Both the position numbers and the translations under genes were made by a program. Below the pieces are notes generated by a model. It was not told where the DNA came from, made no database searches, and worked only from the letters and a program-made list of their open reading frames with translations. Positions 35,641-45,082 of a DNA stretch of 51,143 nt are shown here, one piece after another. The first letter of the stretch is position 1. Every line of letters begins with the position of its first letter. The stretch is from Halolactibacillus sp051746745 (lineage in GTDB: Bacteria; Bacillota; Bacilli; Bacillales; Amphibacillaceae), in NCBI GenBank assembly GCA_051746745.1, contig JBNJFJ010000008.1:1-51143 (forward strand), given 5' to 3'.

Positions 35641-36271
35641 AACTATGGGTATTTTGACTATAAAATCTTTGACTTAGTTTTATTGACATCCCATTAACAA
35701 CGGCAGAAACGAATACAACCATCCAGACAAATAACGGGGATACAATGAAGGCACCATAACTGGACGAAATCTGCATCATAGAAAAGGGGACAGTTGTAAG
35801 GAAAATCAAGACCGCAAAGACTGCCCCAAACACAAGTCGACCTTTTTCCATACCAAACTTAAATATAAATGGCATTAATACCGCATAAGCAATTAAAGCC
35901 GTTGCTATCATTAACAACATGTTTACAACAAATACTGGATACAGTGACAATGATAAATTTAAAACACCAAGCGCATGGTAAATTAATTGTGCAATTAAAA
36001 TAAAGCTACTTACTACCGCCATAAAGCCATAACCGAGGACATATTTACTTAACACAATCGTTTTTCCTGATATGGGCATCATCCGCATCAGTCGGTCCCA
36101 TTTGGCGCGTTCATCATAGCCAAATGAAGAGATTGGAATAATAATCGCATACATCACGGTAAAACTGATCATATTCGATGCTGGAATGAGTCCAAAACCA
36201 GCAATGATTATGATGAGTATCCGCATCTGTTTATCTAAAGTGAAAATATCTTTTAGGAGCAACCCTTTCAT
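35639..36271 (-). CDS. ABC-2 type permease, duplicate copy
   Basis: 210 aa, six hydrophobic segments. It is a paralogue of the permease at 36501-37124: both begin MKGLLLKDIFTL and share SFGYDERAKWDRLMRMMPI and GMEKGRLVFGAVFA. Its ATG overlaps the stop of an ATPase relic exactly as the first permease overlaps the intact ATPase gene. It probably pairs with that ATPase to form a heteromeric exporter. Confidence 0.88.
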   Translation of the reverse strand: MKGLLLKDIFTLDKQMRILIIIIAGFGLIPASNMISFTVMYAIIIPISSFGYDERAKWDRLMRMMPISGKTIVLSKYVLGYGFMAVVSSFILIAQLIYHALGVLNLSLSLYPVFVVNMLLMIATALIAYAVLMPFIFKFGMEKGRLVFGAVFAVLIFLTTVPFSMMQISSSYGAFIVSPLFVWMVVFVSAVVNGMSIKLSQRFYSQNTHS

Positions 36272-36484
36272 GAAACGTTCAATCCTTTCGTCATCAATAT
36301 CAGACTATCCGCTAACATCCCTAGCGAATATATCGTCCAGGATTATGAGTGCCTCTTAATCGACCAACAATCCTCTCCACCACCGACGTCGACTTGTCCA
36401 TTGAATTTTGATTACCAATTAATTTATCACTAATGACTCAATCTCATTTGAAGCTACCTTAAGTAGATCACTGCGTTTAGGAAA
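36268..36484 (-). pseudogene. Decayed 3' fragment of the ABC ATPase gene
   Basis: Translated on the minus strand, it reads RSDLLKVASNEIESLVIN then a stop, where the ATPase at 37121-37993 has RYRILKVAPEEINALTIN. LLVD-stop-EAL follows, matching LLVDKEAL, and after a frameshift LILMTKGLNVS-stop, matching VMILMTKGVKQS. At least two in-frame stops and one frameshift. This is the tail of an ATPase gene copied together with the permease. Confidence 0.9.
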
Positions 36485-36500
36485 ACAATCTTTTCTTCCA

Positions 36501-37124
36501 TTAACCATTGGTATTTTGACTATAAAATCTTTCGCTTAATTTTATTGAGCCAATATTAACAACGATAGCAACCACTAAAAGCAGCCAGATAAACCAAGGA
36601 GATATAAAGAGTCCATCAGAGATAATTTGAATGAAAGAAAACGGAATGGTTAAGAAAATTAACGCCGCAAAGACAGCGCCAAACACAAGTCGTCCTTTTT
36701 CCATCCCCAGTTTAAAGATAAACGGCATTAACACCGCATAGCCAATTAAAGCCATGAAAACCATGAAGATCACGTTCACCAGAAAGGCTGGGTATGACGC
36801 TAACGTTAAATCTTGATAACCAAAGGCGTGATAACCAAATTGCGCTATTAACATAATGACACTAATCAAACCAACAAAACTATAACCGAGAACATATTTA
36901 CTTAAGATAATTGACCTTTCAGGTATCGGCATCATCCGCATCAACCGGTCCCATTTGGCACGTTCATCATAACCGAATGAAGAAATCGGGATAATGATCG
37001 CATACATCACTGTAAAACCGATCATATTTGATGCCGGAATAAGCGCAAAACCAGCAATGACAATGAGAAGCACCCGCATCTGTTTTTCTAACGTAAAAAT
37101 ATCTTTTAGGAGTAATCCTTTCAC
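36501..37124 (-). CDS. ABC-2 type permease, first copy
   Basis: 207 aa, six hydrophobic segments, ABC2_membrane_5-like. The start is GTG at 37124 overlapping the ATPase stop (GTGA), giving translational coupling. It belongs to a YtrA-YtrB-type operon in which the GntR regulator, ATPase and permease are adjacent. Substrate unknown; related systems respond to cell-wall antibiotics. Confidence 0.88.
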   Translation of the reverse strand: MKGLLLKDIFTLEKQMRVLLIVIAGFALIPASNMIGFTVMYAIIIPISSFGYDERAKWDRLMRMMPIPERSIILSKYVLGYSFVGLISVIMLIAQFGYHAFGYQDLTLASYPAFLVNVIFMVFMALIGYAVLMPFIFKLGMEKGRLVFGAVFAALIFLTIPFSFIQIISDGLFISPWFIWLLLVVAIVVNIGSIKLSERFYSQNTNG

Positions 37125-37993
37125 GATTGCTTCACTCCTTTTGTCATCAAAATCATCACATCTTCTAATGTCGCTTTTTCTAAATCACCAAAGACTGTGT
37201 CAGACGAGGAGAGTGCCTCTTTATCCACCAACAACTCAACCGCATAACGACTCATCCGTTGACCTTTAATCGCGGCTTGATTGATGGTTAAGGCATTGAT
37301 CTCTTCCGGCGCTACTTTTAGTATCCGATAGCGTTCCAATAACTCATCTTTTTCTTCCATGAACTTAAGGCGCCCTTCATGTAAGAAGGCAATATAGTCA
37401 CAACTTTTTTCTAAGTCACTGACGATATGTGACGACAACAGCACCGTATGACGTTCATCACGAGTAAACTCATTAATGATATCCAAAATTTCTTCACGCA
37501 CCATCGGATCTAACCCACTTGTCGCTTCATCTAAAATCAGTAATTCTGCGTGATGCGACAAGGCAACAGCCAGTTGTAATTTCATTTTCATCCCACGCGA
37601 AAAGTCTTTAAACACTTGATTGTATGGTAATTTAAACTGTTCCATGTAGTGATCAAAAACGTCATCATCCCAAGCGTTGTAGATATCTTTCAACATGATC
37701 CGAATCCGTTTCGCTGTCAGCGTTTCAGGATAATAGGCTTCATCTAATACAACACCAATTTTTTGTTTTGTTTCTAAAAATTCATCCGCCTCATTATTCA
37801 CGCCAAGGACATGAATCGTCCCACTATCTTTTTTCAACGCCTGCATAATCATATGTAACGTCGTACTTTTACCTGCCCCGTTCTCACCAACGAGTCCAAC
37901 AATCGATCCCGTTGGGATCGTTAAATGAAGGTTCTCTATCTTAAAGTTTTTAAACTGCTTACTCACATCCGTTAATTCAATCGCCTGCATCAC
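37121..37993 (-). CDS. ABC transporter ATPase (YtrB-like)
   Basis: 290 aa. Walker A GENGAGKST, signature FSRGMKMK, Walker B LLILDEATSGLD, switch LSSHIV. C-terminal extension from about residue 215 as in antibiotic-type ABC-2 exporters. It overlaps gntR by four bases. It is the intact parent of the relic at 36268-36484. Confidence 0.92.
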   Translation of the reverse strand: MMQAIELTDVSKQFKNFKIENLHLTIPTGSIVGLVGENGAGKSTTLHMIMQALKKDSGTIHVLGVNNEADEFLETKQKIGVVLDEAYYPETLTAKRIRIMLKDIYNAWDDDVFDHYMEQFKLPYNQVFKDFSRGMKMKLQLAVALSHHAELLILDEATSGLDPMVREEILDIINEFTRDERHTVLLSSHIVSDLEKSCDYIAFLHEGRLKFMEEKDELLERYRILKVAPEEINALTINQAAIKGQRMSRYAVELLVDKEALSSSDTVFGDLEKATLEDVMILMTKGVKQS

Positions 37994-38379
37994 TTTCGTC
38001 CTCCTTCTGTTTCACTCTTTAATACATCTAGTAACGCTTTAAGTTCATCTGTTGATATACCGACAGTGTCGGCCAAATCAAGCGCGTCTTGTAGATGGTT
38101 TTCGATTTGTTTTAAATACTCCTCTTTAATAAGCGACGGATTCATGCCTTTTACATAAGACCCGCGCTTAGCCATCGTGTATATAAATCCATCACGCTCT
38201 AACTCTTCATAGGCACGTTTTGTGGTAATAACACTGACTTTTAAATCCTTTGCCAGTTGCCTGATTGAAGGTAAGGCTTCATCTTGTTTTAACTCGCCTG
38301 CAATAATTTGCGATTTAATTTGATCATAAATTTGTTTAAAAATCGGCGCATCTGATTGATTATGAATCACTAAGCGCAT
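37990..38379 (-). CDS. GntR-family regulator, YtrA subfamily
   Basis: 129 aa. The N-terminal winged helix (IYDQIKSQIIAGELKQDE, SIRQLAKDLKVSVITTKRAYEELERDG) is followed by a short ~50-residue tail, the YtrA type without a large effector domain. ATG at 38379 is chosen; the upstream open frame runs through the promoter. It likely represses its own ABC operon. Confidence 0.92.
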   Translation of the reverse strand: MRLVIHNQSDAPIFKQIYDQIKSQIIAGELKQDEALPSIRQLAKDLKVSVITTKRAYEELERDGFIYTMAKRGSYVKGMNPSLIKEEYLKQIENHLQDALDLADTVGISTDELKALLDVLKSETEGGRK

Positions 38380-38406
38380 CGTTTCACCAACTTTCTGTAT
38401 ATATAC

Positions 38407-38435
38407 AATATACACAATATAAACAGACATGTCCA
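38407..38435 (-). promoter_or_regulatory. Promoter and probable operator of the gntR-ABC operon
   Basis: On the minus strand TGGACA (38435-38430), a 17-base spacer and TATATT (38412-38407). The -10 lies in the imperfect palindrome GTATATTGTATATATAC, which is a candidate operator for the GntR protein. Confidence 0.65.
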
Positions 38436-38449
38436 CTAGTTTTTTCAAA

Positions 38450-38482
38450 AGAAAAAGCGCCCCCTCGTAAAAGGAGACGCTT
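38450..38482 (-). terminator. Terminator after glgP
   Basis: AAGCGTCTCC/GGGGGCGCTT stem with two G-U pairs, 8-base loop and five T on the minus strand. Confidence 0.8.
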
Positions 38483-38504
38483 AGTGATTTTTTAATATAT
38501 GTTT

Positions 38505-40118
38505 CTATTTTTTCGCATACAGCTTATCATAGTAATCTTCAAGCATACGTTTAACCGCATAACGATCACGGGTTGATTCGATACTGCGTGCCATCATTTG
38601 TACCCACTTATCATGGTTTTGATAGAAGGTTGGTAACACTTCTTCTCTTAATACACGATAAAGCGCATCTAAATCATGCTTATCTAATGCTTGAACGTCA
38701 TCAGATTCGAAGCCATCACCAAACTGCCAGCCGTTTTCACCGTGTTCACACGCTTCTGGCCACCAGCCGTCTAATGTACTTAAGTTTAAGACACCGTTCA
38801 TCGCCGCTTTCATACCTGAGGTTCCACTTGCTTCTTTCGGACGACGTGGGTTATTGAGCCACACATCAGACCCGCGTGTTAACATTGCCCCGATTGTCAT
38901 ATCATAGTTCTCTAAGAAGACAACAGCATGCGGGTATTTCTGCGCCATCTTCACAAGTGACGACACAATGCCTTTACCCGTATCATCGAGTGGGTGAGCT
39001 TTACCTGAGAAGACAATCTGTACATCACCTGATTCAAGTAATGGGCCAATAATCGCTTCATCTGTAAAGATAAAGTCACTACGCTTATAAGGTGCAGCCC
39101 GACGAGAGAAACCAATGATCAGTTTATCTTCTTTAAGGCGAACGCCGTTACGTTCTTCAATAAAATCAATTAACGCGCGTTTATTTTCTAAGTGACGTGA
39201 CCATAAGTCGCCACCATTAGCTTGTAAGTCTAACATTTTTTCATCGACCCATGTTGGACGGTGAATACAGTTCGTAATTGGAATAATCTCTGAGCGATTA
39301 TCCACATGTGCCCACATTTTATTTGCCGTCTCACCATGTAATTCGGCAACGGCATTAGACATACGTGACAGTCTTAGCGCCCCAACTGTCATATTAAATG
39401 GTGCGCCACCGATTTCAACAAGTTGTTCTACTGTTAGACCATTAGCTGCGCCCATGTATAATAATTTTTCGATTGGGTGTGATTCATTTCCCTCAACAAT
39501 TGGCGTGTGGGTTGTGAAGACGGTCTCGTCACGTGTTTGTTTCCACGCTTCATAAAAGTCAGCACCTTGGTTCATCTTTTCACGCATTAATTCAAAACCA
39601 GCAAACAGTGCGTGACCTTCATTGAAGTGATACACATCAATGTCATGACCGAGTTTACGTAAGGCACGCACACCCGCAATACCAAGAACCATCTCTTGGG
39701 CAATCCGTTCTTCACCGAACCAGCCATATAATTGACCGGTAATCCATGCTTCTGGGTTACCTGGTACATCTGTATCTAATAAGTATAACGGAACATTGCC
39801 GAATTGTTCGACTTTCCATACTTTACACGTGATGTTTTGCTTTCTAATCGTCACATCAACGGTCACACCGGTATCTTCTAAGAAATCATAATCATAATTG
39901 TGATAACTATCATATGGCTTACCATGTTCATCAATGCGTTGATCTGTATAACCTTGTTTCCACTTAATGCCGATCCCTACCATTGGGTAATCATGATCTT
40001 TGGCTCCTTTTAAGTAATCTCCTGCGAGAATCCCTAAACCACCTGCATACGTTTTCATACTTGTGTCCAATCCATACTCCATACAGAAGTATGCTACACG
40101 TGAATCTTTATTTGTCAT
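38505..40118 (-). CDS. glgP: Alpha-glucan (glycogen/maltodextrin) phosphorylase, short form
   Basis: 537 aa, GT35 family. AYFCMEYGLDTSMKTYAGGLGILAGD begins the family core, HFNEGHALFA and FTTHTPIVEGNE are active-site loops, and EASGTSGMKAAMNG holds the PLP lysine. Well below the ~800 aa of classic enzymes; it fits the short ~540-aa group. It releases glucose-1-phosphate from alpha-glucans. No glycogen synthesis genes are near. GGAGGAA precedes the ATG. Confidence 0.92.
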   Translation of the reverse strand: MTNKDSRVAYFCMEYGLDTSMKTYAGGLGILAGDYLKGAKDHDYPMVGIGIKWKQGYTDQRIDEHGKPYDSYHNYDYDFLEDTGVTVDVTIRKQNITCKVWKVEQFGNVPLYLLDTDVPGNPEAWITGQLYGWFGEERIAQEMVLGIAGVRALRKLGHDIDVYHFNEGHALFAGFELMREKMNQGADFYEAWKQTRDETVFTTHTPIVEGNESHPIEKLLYMGAANGLTVEQLVEIGGAPFNMTVGALRLSRMSNAVAELHGETANKMWAHVDNRSEIIPITNCIHRPTWVDEKMLDLQANGGDLWSRHLENKRALIDFIEERNGVRLKEDKLIIGFSRRAAPYKRSDFIFTDEAIIGPLLESGDVQIVFSGKAHPLDDTGKGIVSSLVKMAQKYPHAVVFLENYDMTIGAMLTRGSDVWLNNPRRPKEASGTSGMKAAMNGVLNLSTLDGWWPEACEHGENGWQFGDGFESDDVQALDKHDLDALYRVLREEVLPTFYQNHDKWVQMMARSIESTRDRYAVKRMLEDYYDKLYAKK

Positions 40119-40360
40119 TACAATTCCTCCTTCGTATGATTAGCTTGATATGATGCTTCGTTTCGTGTTTTGAAAGCGCAATCACTCTACATATTCTATC
40201 CTACACTATTTTTTAACTTTTGCCTAGTGTTTTTGAGAAATCGGTTGCATTATTTTTAATTATCTCACAATGAACATTCCTTTATGATCCTCTCTTCGTT
40301 TCATATGCCCCGCTCTCATATTACTTTACTCTCTATTCCCTGAAAAAATTAAAATGAAAC

Positions 40361-40388
40361 AAAAAACAGGACATCGCTGTCCTGTTTT
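40361..40388 (-). terminator. Terminator after typA
   Basis: AAAACAGGACA/TGTCCTGTTTT stem (11 bp) with a tetraloop and T-run on the minus strand. Confidence 0.92.
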
Positions 40389-40395
40389 CATCTAT

Positions 40396-42216
40396 TTATT
40401 TCTTTTTCGATGCTTTTTCGCGTTCGTTTTTATTTAAGATTTTTTTACGTAAACGAATCGATTCTGGTGTCACTTCACAGTATTCATCATCGTTCAAGTA
40501 TTCAATCGCTTCTTCTAAGCTTAACTGACGCGTTTTTCGAATGGTTGAGGTTTGATCTTTATTCGCTGAACGAACGTTAGTTAAATGCTTCTCTTTCGTA
40601 ATATTAACGGTTAAGTCATTATCACGGTTGTGTTCACCAACAATCATCCCGGCATACACTTCTGTACCCGGTTCAACGAAGATAATCCCGCGGTCTTCTA
40701 AGTTCATGATGCCATAAGTAGATGCCTTACCGTTCTCTAAAGCAACAAGAACACCTTGGCGGCGTCCGCCAACTTTACCTTTAACAACGGGTTGATAACT
40801 ATCAAATGTGTGGTTAATAATACCATAACCTCGTGTTTGTGTTAAAAATTCGGTTGAATAACCTATAAGACCACGTGAAGGCACTTTAAACTCAAGTCTC
40901 ACTTGACCATTGCCTTGGTTGATCATATCGATCATTTCACCTTTACGAGAACCTAAGGATTCCATAACAGCTCCTGTATGTTCTTCAGGAACATCTACTT
41001 GGACGTGTTCAACTGGTTCGCACTGGACACCGTCAACATCTTTAATGATAACCTGTGGTTTTGATAACTGGATTTCGTAACCTTCACGACGCATGTTTTC
41101 AACAAGAATCGATAAGTGTAATTCCCCTCGACCAGATACGATCCACGCATCCGGTGAGTCGGTTGGGTCGACGCGTAAACTCACATCGGTTTCTAATTGA
41201 AGCATCAAGCGCTCTTCAATTCTGCGTGAGGTAATATATTTCCCTTCACGCCCCGCAAATGGGCTGTTGTTCGTTACAAATGTCATTTGTAGCGTTGGCT
41301 CATCGATGTGTAAGATTGGTAACGCATCTAAGTGATTACTTGGGCACACCGTTTCACCGACGTTAATATCTTCTAAACCAGCTAAAGCAATAATGTCACC
41401 ACTATGTGCTTCATTGATTTCAATCCGTTTCAGTCCTAAGAAGCCGAAGATTTTAGAGACACGGAAACTTTTCGTTGAACCGTCTTTTTTAATCAGCGTC
41501 ACTTGTTCACCGACTTTAATTGACCCACGTACAACCCGTCCAATACCAATACGACCTAAGTAGTCGTTGTAATCAAGTAACGTTACTTGGAATTGAAGCG
41601 GATCTTTTGAGTTATCAACGGGTGCCGGAATATTAGTCATAATCGTCTTAAAGACCGCTTCCATTGACTCTTCTTGTGCTTCTGGCTCTTCACCTGATGT
41701 TCCGTTTAAAGCTGACGCATAAACGACAGGGAATTCTAATTGCTCATCATCGGCACCGAGTTCGATGAATAAGTCTAACACTTCATCAACGACGTGCTCT
41801 GGACGTGCATTTGGACGGTCAATCTTATTTAAAACAACCACTGGTCTCAGTTTTTGTTCCAATGCTTTTTTCAACACAAACCGTGTTTGTGGCATACAGC
41901 CTTCATAAGCATCAACGACAAGTAATACACCGTCAACCATACGTAAAATCCGTTCTACTTCACCACCAAAGTCGGCGTGACCTGGTGTATCTAAAATATT
42001 AATACGCGTATCATTGTAATTGATCGCGGTATTTTTTGCTAAAATGGTAATCCCACGTTCACGTTCGATATCGTTTGAATCCATCATCCGATCATCGGTT
42101 TGTTCATTCTCACGAAACGTGCCTGAATAACGTAACAATTGATCGACTAACGTTGTTTTTCCGTGGTCAACGTGGGCGATAATTGCTATGTTACGAATAT
42201 CTTCTCTTAATTGCAT
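40396..42216 (-). CDS. typA: Translational GTPase TypA/BipA
   Basis: 606 aa. G1 AHVDHGKTTL, G3 DTPGHADF, G4 NKIDRPNA; EF-Tu-like domain 2; EF-G-like domains III and V; the BipA-specific C-terminal domain (VRSANKDQTSTIRKTRQLSLEEAIEY begins near residue 545). A ribosome-binding GTPase needed for 50S assembly and stress adaptation, especially at low temperature. AGGAGA is upstream. Confidence 0.97.
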   Translation of the reverse strand: MQLREDIRNIAIIAHVDHGKTTLVDQLLRYSGTFRENEQTDDRMMDSNDIERERGITILAKNTAINYNDTRINILDTPGHADFGGEVERILRMVDGVLLVVDAYEGCMPQTRFVLKKALEQKLRPVVVLNKIDRPNARPEHVVDEVLDLFIELGADDEQLEFPVVYASALNGTSGEEPEAQEESMEAVFKTIMTNIPAPVDNSKDPLQFQVTLLDYNDYLGRIGIGRVVRGSIKVGEQVTLIKKDGSTKSFRVSKIFGFLGLKRIEINEAHSGDIIALAGLEDINVGETVCPSNHLDALPILHIDEPTLQMTFVTNNSPFAGREGKYITSRRIEERLMLQLETDVSLRVDPTDSPDAWIVSGRGELHLSILVENMRREGYEIQLSKPQVIIKDVDGVQCEPVEHVQVDVPEEHTGAVMESLGSRKGEMIDMINQGNGQVRLEFKVPSRGLIGYSTEFLTQTRGYGIINHTFDSYQPVVKGKVGGRRQGVLVALENGKASTYGIMNLEDRGIIFVEPGTEVYAGMIVGEHNRDNDLTVNITKEKHLTNVRSANKDQTSTIRKTRQLSLEEAIEYLNDDEYCEVTPESIRLRKKILNKNEREKASKKK

Positions 42217-42408
42217 CCCTAAACATCTCCTCTTTGTGTAAAAAAACCTCGACTGACAGTTTAACTGAGTAAGTATAGCATAAAAGAAACCTCATCGTAT
42301 AGGCTTTTCACCAAAAAAATGAAAATAACCGGTAATCTTTTAACTATTCCGCGTGTTTTCGCATGAAATTTTCCAACTAAGGTGGATATTAACTCCCTTA
42401 AACGCACC

Positions 42409-42795
42409 TCATTGTTCCAGCGTTTCTAACCGGTACAAACTAACAAAAAAGAGACTAGCGACATTGACCATTAAAGGAAGAATAAGGACAGTCAGCGCTA
42501 CACTAAAGGGGATGCGCACTGGATAAAGTAGCGATAAAACACTAATAGTGAGCACAATGACCGCTGCAATCAAATGCATCACAAGATGCCACGGATTCCC
42601 TTTAATCATATAAGCATCCTCATCTTTAACTGGGACGGTTATTTTCTTACAGAACGGCTGATTTACCGTTAACGTGTGTGGTCCCGCATCTAGAGAGATG
42701 TCTAATGTCTCATCGCGGTCGAGTAACGCCACCCGCTCTCCATCGAGATGTACGTGTGGGCATTGTAAACTGTGTGCTTTGTTCGTTAGTTTCAT
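42409..42795 (-). CDS. Small membrane protein with PEGA-like domain
   Basis: 128 aa. Residues 1-65 form a predicted beta-rich domain (HVHLDGERVALLD, ISLDAGPHTLTV) like PEGA repeats; two membrane helices follow (about 70-91 and 94-118). It starts 18 bases after the sensor kinase stop, so it is probably the third gene of the two-component operon. Role unknown; an accessory to the kinase or an envelope protein is possible. Confidence 0.65.
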   Translation of the reverse strand: MKLTNKAHSLQCPHVHLDGERVALLDRDETLDISLDAGPHTLTVNQPFCKKITVPVKDEDAYMIKGNPWHLVMHLIAAVIVLTISVLSLLYPVRIPFSVALTVLILPLMVNVASLFFVSLYRLETLEQ

Positions 42796-42813
42796 CTTCT
42801 TGCCACACCTTCC

Positions 42814-44133
42814 TTACAGTATAATCGTAAATCTTGCGCCACCTGTCGGTGAATTCGCCACTTCAATGGTGCCATTCGAGCGTTCAATAATCGCCCGCGA
42901 AATCGCAAGACCCAGTCCTGTCTCGCCGCCTTTACCTTTAATAAACCGGTCAAATAACTGTGGCATGAGCGCTTCATCAATGCCCTCACCGTCATCGTCT
43001 ACGGTAATGTAAAGACGTCCTTGTGCGTGACGTGCTTCGACTAACACCTGTTTGTTCGCATGGCGAATCGCATTGGTGATAATATTCATAAGCGCACGCA
43101 ACACTTTTTCTTCATCGACAACGACCGTTAAATCGTCAATCACCTTGTGATTTAAGGCAATCTGTTGATCTGTCGCAAGTGGAATCGCCCGGTCAATCGC
43201 TTGTTGAATCAAGTGTGAAATGTAAATCGTTTCATCATGATAGATTGTTTCATCACTATCAAGCTTTGCCAACAGAATCATTTCATTAATGATTTTTTTA
43301 AGTCGCGCAATCTCCTGTGTCATCACTTCAAGCCCGCGCGCTTCTTCTTCACCAGTAAACACACCATCTTTGATGCCCTCAGCATAACCTTGAATCGTCA
43401 TTAGCGGTGTTTTTAGTTCATGACTCGCATTTTGGAAGAACTGTTGCTGGGACTTCATATAGCGTTCAAGCGCTCTTGCCATATCAACCATGCTCTCTTC
43501 TACTTCCTTGATTTCACCGGTCGCTTTGATTCGTTCTAATGAATCAAATTGGCGTTTTTCTACTTTCTTTAATTGATGCTTTAACTGTGTCAGTGGTGTT
43601 ACTAACCGCATCGTTAAGTAGTGAGACAAAATCGCAATCACAATCACACCAAACATAAACACAATCACGAGTCGGTTAAAAAACACGCTTTGAACCGCTT
43701 GCAAGTCTCCGAGTGGTGTAATAAGGACGAGCTCTTGATTGAGGAGCTCTGGGTAAATCGGTAAGATTGAGACGACATACTCAGTCTCCCCGTCACTCCA
43801 CAGCGGCTGATTATTGTTCGTTAAGTCATAACGATTTACCCACGTTTCAATCGTCGATACTTCAAGTGAAGAGGAATACAACATCACTTGTTCATTGGCC
43901 CGGTTATAAATAAACAAATAGACTTCTTCATCATTAAGCCAATCAGAAAAGTTTCTTGGTGCCACCTCACTGTATAAAAATTGCGCCAATAACTCTCCTT
44001 TTTCAGCTAGTTGGTCTTTCTCATTTTGAATGAGTACATCAAGTAATAACGAATGAATCGCAATCGTGACAAATAACATCGTCACAACAAGTAACGTTGT
44101 AAAAGCAACCGTTAGTTGCGTCTGCAGTTTCAT
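42814..44133 (-). CDS. cssS: CssS-like sensor histidine kinase
   Basis: 439 aa. Helix 1 at 8-30, extracytoplasmic domain to about 150, helix 2 at 155-175, HAMP, then HisKA with H in NASHELKTPL and HATPase with ITNAIRHAN, DDDGEGID and GGETGLGLA. The neighbour htrA and the paired OmpR-type regulator suggest the CssRS secretion-stress system, sensing misfolded exported proteins. ATGA overlap with the regulator gene. Confidence 0.85.
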   Translation of the reverse strand: MKLQTQLTVAFTTLLVVTMLFVTIAIHSLLLDVLIQNEKDQLAEKGELLAQFLYSEVAPRNFSDWLNDEEVYLFIYNRANEQVMLYSSSLEVSTIETWVNRYDLTNNNQPLWSDGETEYVVSILPIYPELLNQELVLITPLGDLQAVQSVFFNRLVIVFMFGVIVIAILSHYLTMRLVTPLTQLKHQLKKVEKRQFDSLERIKATGEIKEVEESMVDMARALERYMKSQQQFFQNASHELKTPLMTIQGYAEGIKDGVFTGEEEARGLEVMTQEIARLKKIINEMILLAKLDSDETIYHDETIYISHLIQQAIDRAIPLATDQQIALNHKVIDDLTVVVDEEKVLRALMNIITNAIRHANKQVLVEARHAQGRLYITVDDDGEGIDEALMPQLFDRFIKGKGGETGLGLAISRAIIERSNGTIEVANSPTGGARFTIIL

Positions 44134-44819
44134 TCAGCTTCATCCTGACGGAGACGATAACCATAACCCCACACCGTTTCAAGCGGCACCCCGTCCATCT
44201 TTTTTCTAAGGCGCTTGACTAAATCATCCACCGCACGGTCACTTCCGAAATAATCATCTCCCCAGACAAGGGTAAGGAGTTCTTCTCGGGAAAAGGCCCG
44301 GTTTTCATTTTTTACCAGATGATACAATAAATCATATTCTTTTGACGTCACATCAATTTCTTCATCCTGCCAAAACACCCGGCGTTCTTTATGATTGATC
44401 GATAAGTCACCGACGGTTACGGCATCAGTTTGAACGCTCTCTGTTTCTTTTGGTTGTGTCCGTTTAAATAAGCGTTTCACCCTCGCAACAAGTTCTCGTG
44501 GACTAAACGGTTTTGTTAAATAGTCATCGCTACCAAGTTCAAGACCTAAAATTTTATCAACTTCTTCATCTTTTGCCGAAATAATGATAATCGGCACCTC
44601 ACTGATTTGTCTAATCCGTTTACATAACTCATACCCGTCCATACCTGGCAACATAATATCTAAAATCCACATATCCGGTTGTTGTTTCAAAGCATAGTCC
44701 CAAGCACTTTCCGCATCGCCAACGACCGAGACCTCGTAGCCTTCTTTCATTAAATAGGCTTTTACAATATCGCGAATATTTGGATCATCCTCAACGATAA
44801 ACACATGTTGATGCATCAT
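44130..44819 (-). CDS. cssR: CssR-like OmpR-family response regulator
   Basis: 229 aa. Receiver domain with D11-D12, phosphoacceptor D54 in ILDIMLPGMDG and K in DDYLTKPFSPRE; winged-helix effector domain with VTSKEYDLLYHLVKN and WGYGYRL. It most likely controls the divergent htrA and its own operon. GGGAGGA lies before the ATG. Confidence 0.88.
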   Translation of the reverse strand: MMHQHVFIVEDDPNIRDIVKAYLMKEGYEVSVVGDAESAWDYALKQQPDMWILDIMLPGMDGYELCKRIRQISEVPIIIISAKDEEVDKILGLELGSDDYLTKPFSPRELVARVKRLFKRTQPKETESVQTDAVTVGDLSINHKERRVFWQDEEIDVTSKEYDLLYHLVKNENRAFSREELLTLVWGDDYFGSDRAVDDLVKRLRKKMDGVPLETVWGYGYRLRQDEAE

Positions 44820-44951
44820 ATTTCCTCCCTCTTCTTATGTAGTTTTATTTATTATTTGCTAAAAAATTATCATCTTCATTTATTATAACATGCTTCTGTC
44901 TACAGTTTTTTTCCTTTTCTTCCTTTATAATTACCGTCTTCTTTTTATATT

Positions 44952-45031
44952 TTCTCATATTTTAATCGTTGTGTCTTTCCATACTTTTTTCATAACTTTA
45001 CCGTATTCATGCCTAACCTCCAACCTATACT
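44952..45031 (+). promoter_or_regulatory. htrA promoter with TTTTCATA-type repeats
   Basis: TTCTCATA (44952), TTTCCATA (44976), TTTTCATA (44987) and TATTCATG (45004) precede a -10-like TATACT (45026-45031). The copies at 44976 and 44987 are 11 bases apart. A poor -35 (GTATTC, 17 bases upstream) fits an activated promoter. These are candidate binding sites of the CssR-like regulator. Confidence 0.5.
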
Positions 45032-45082
45032 AATAAGTATCAAGTCATTATTTACTTTTACATTTCGAAAGGAGTCTTTTAC

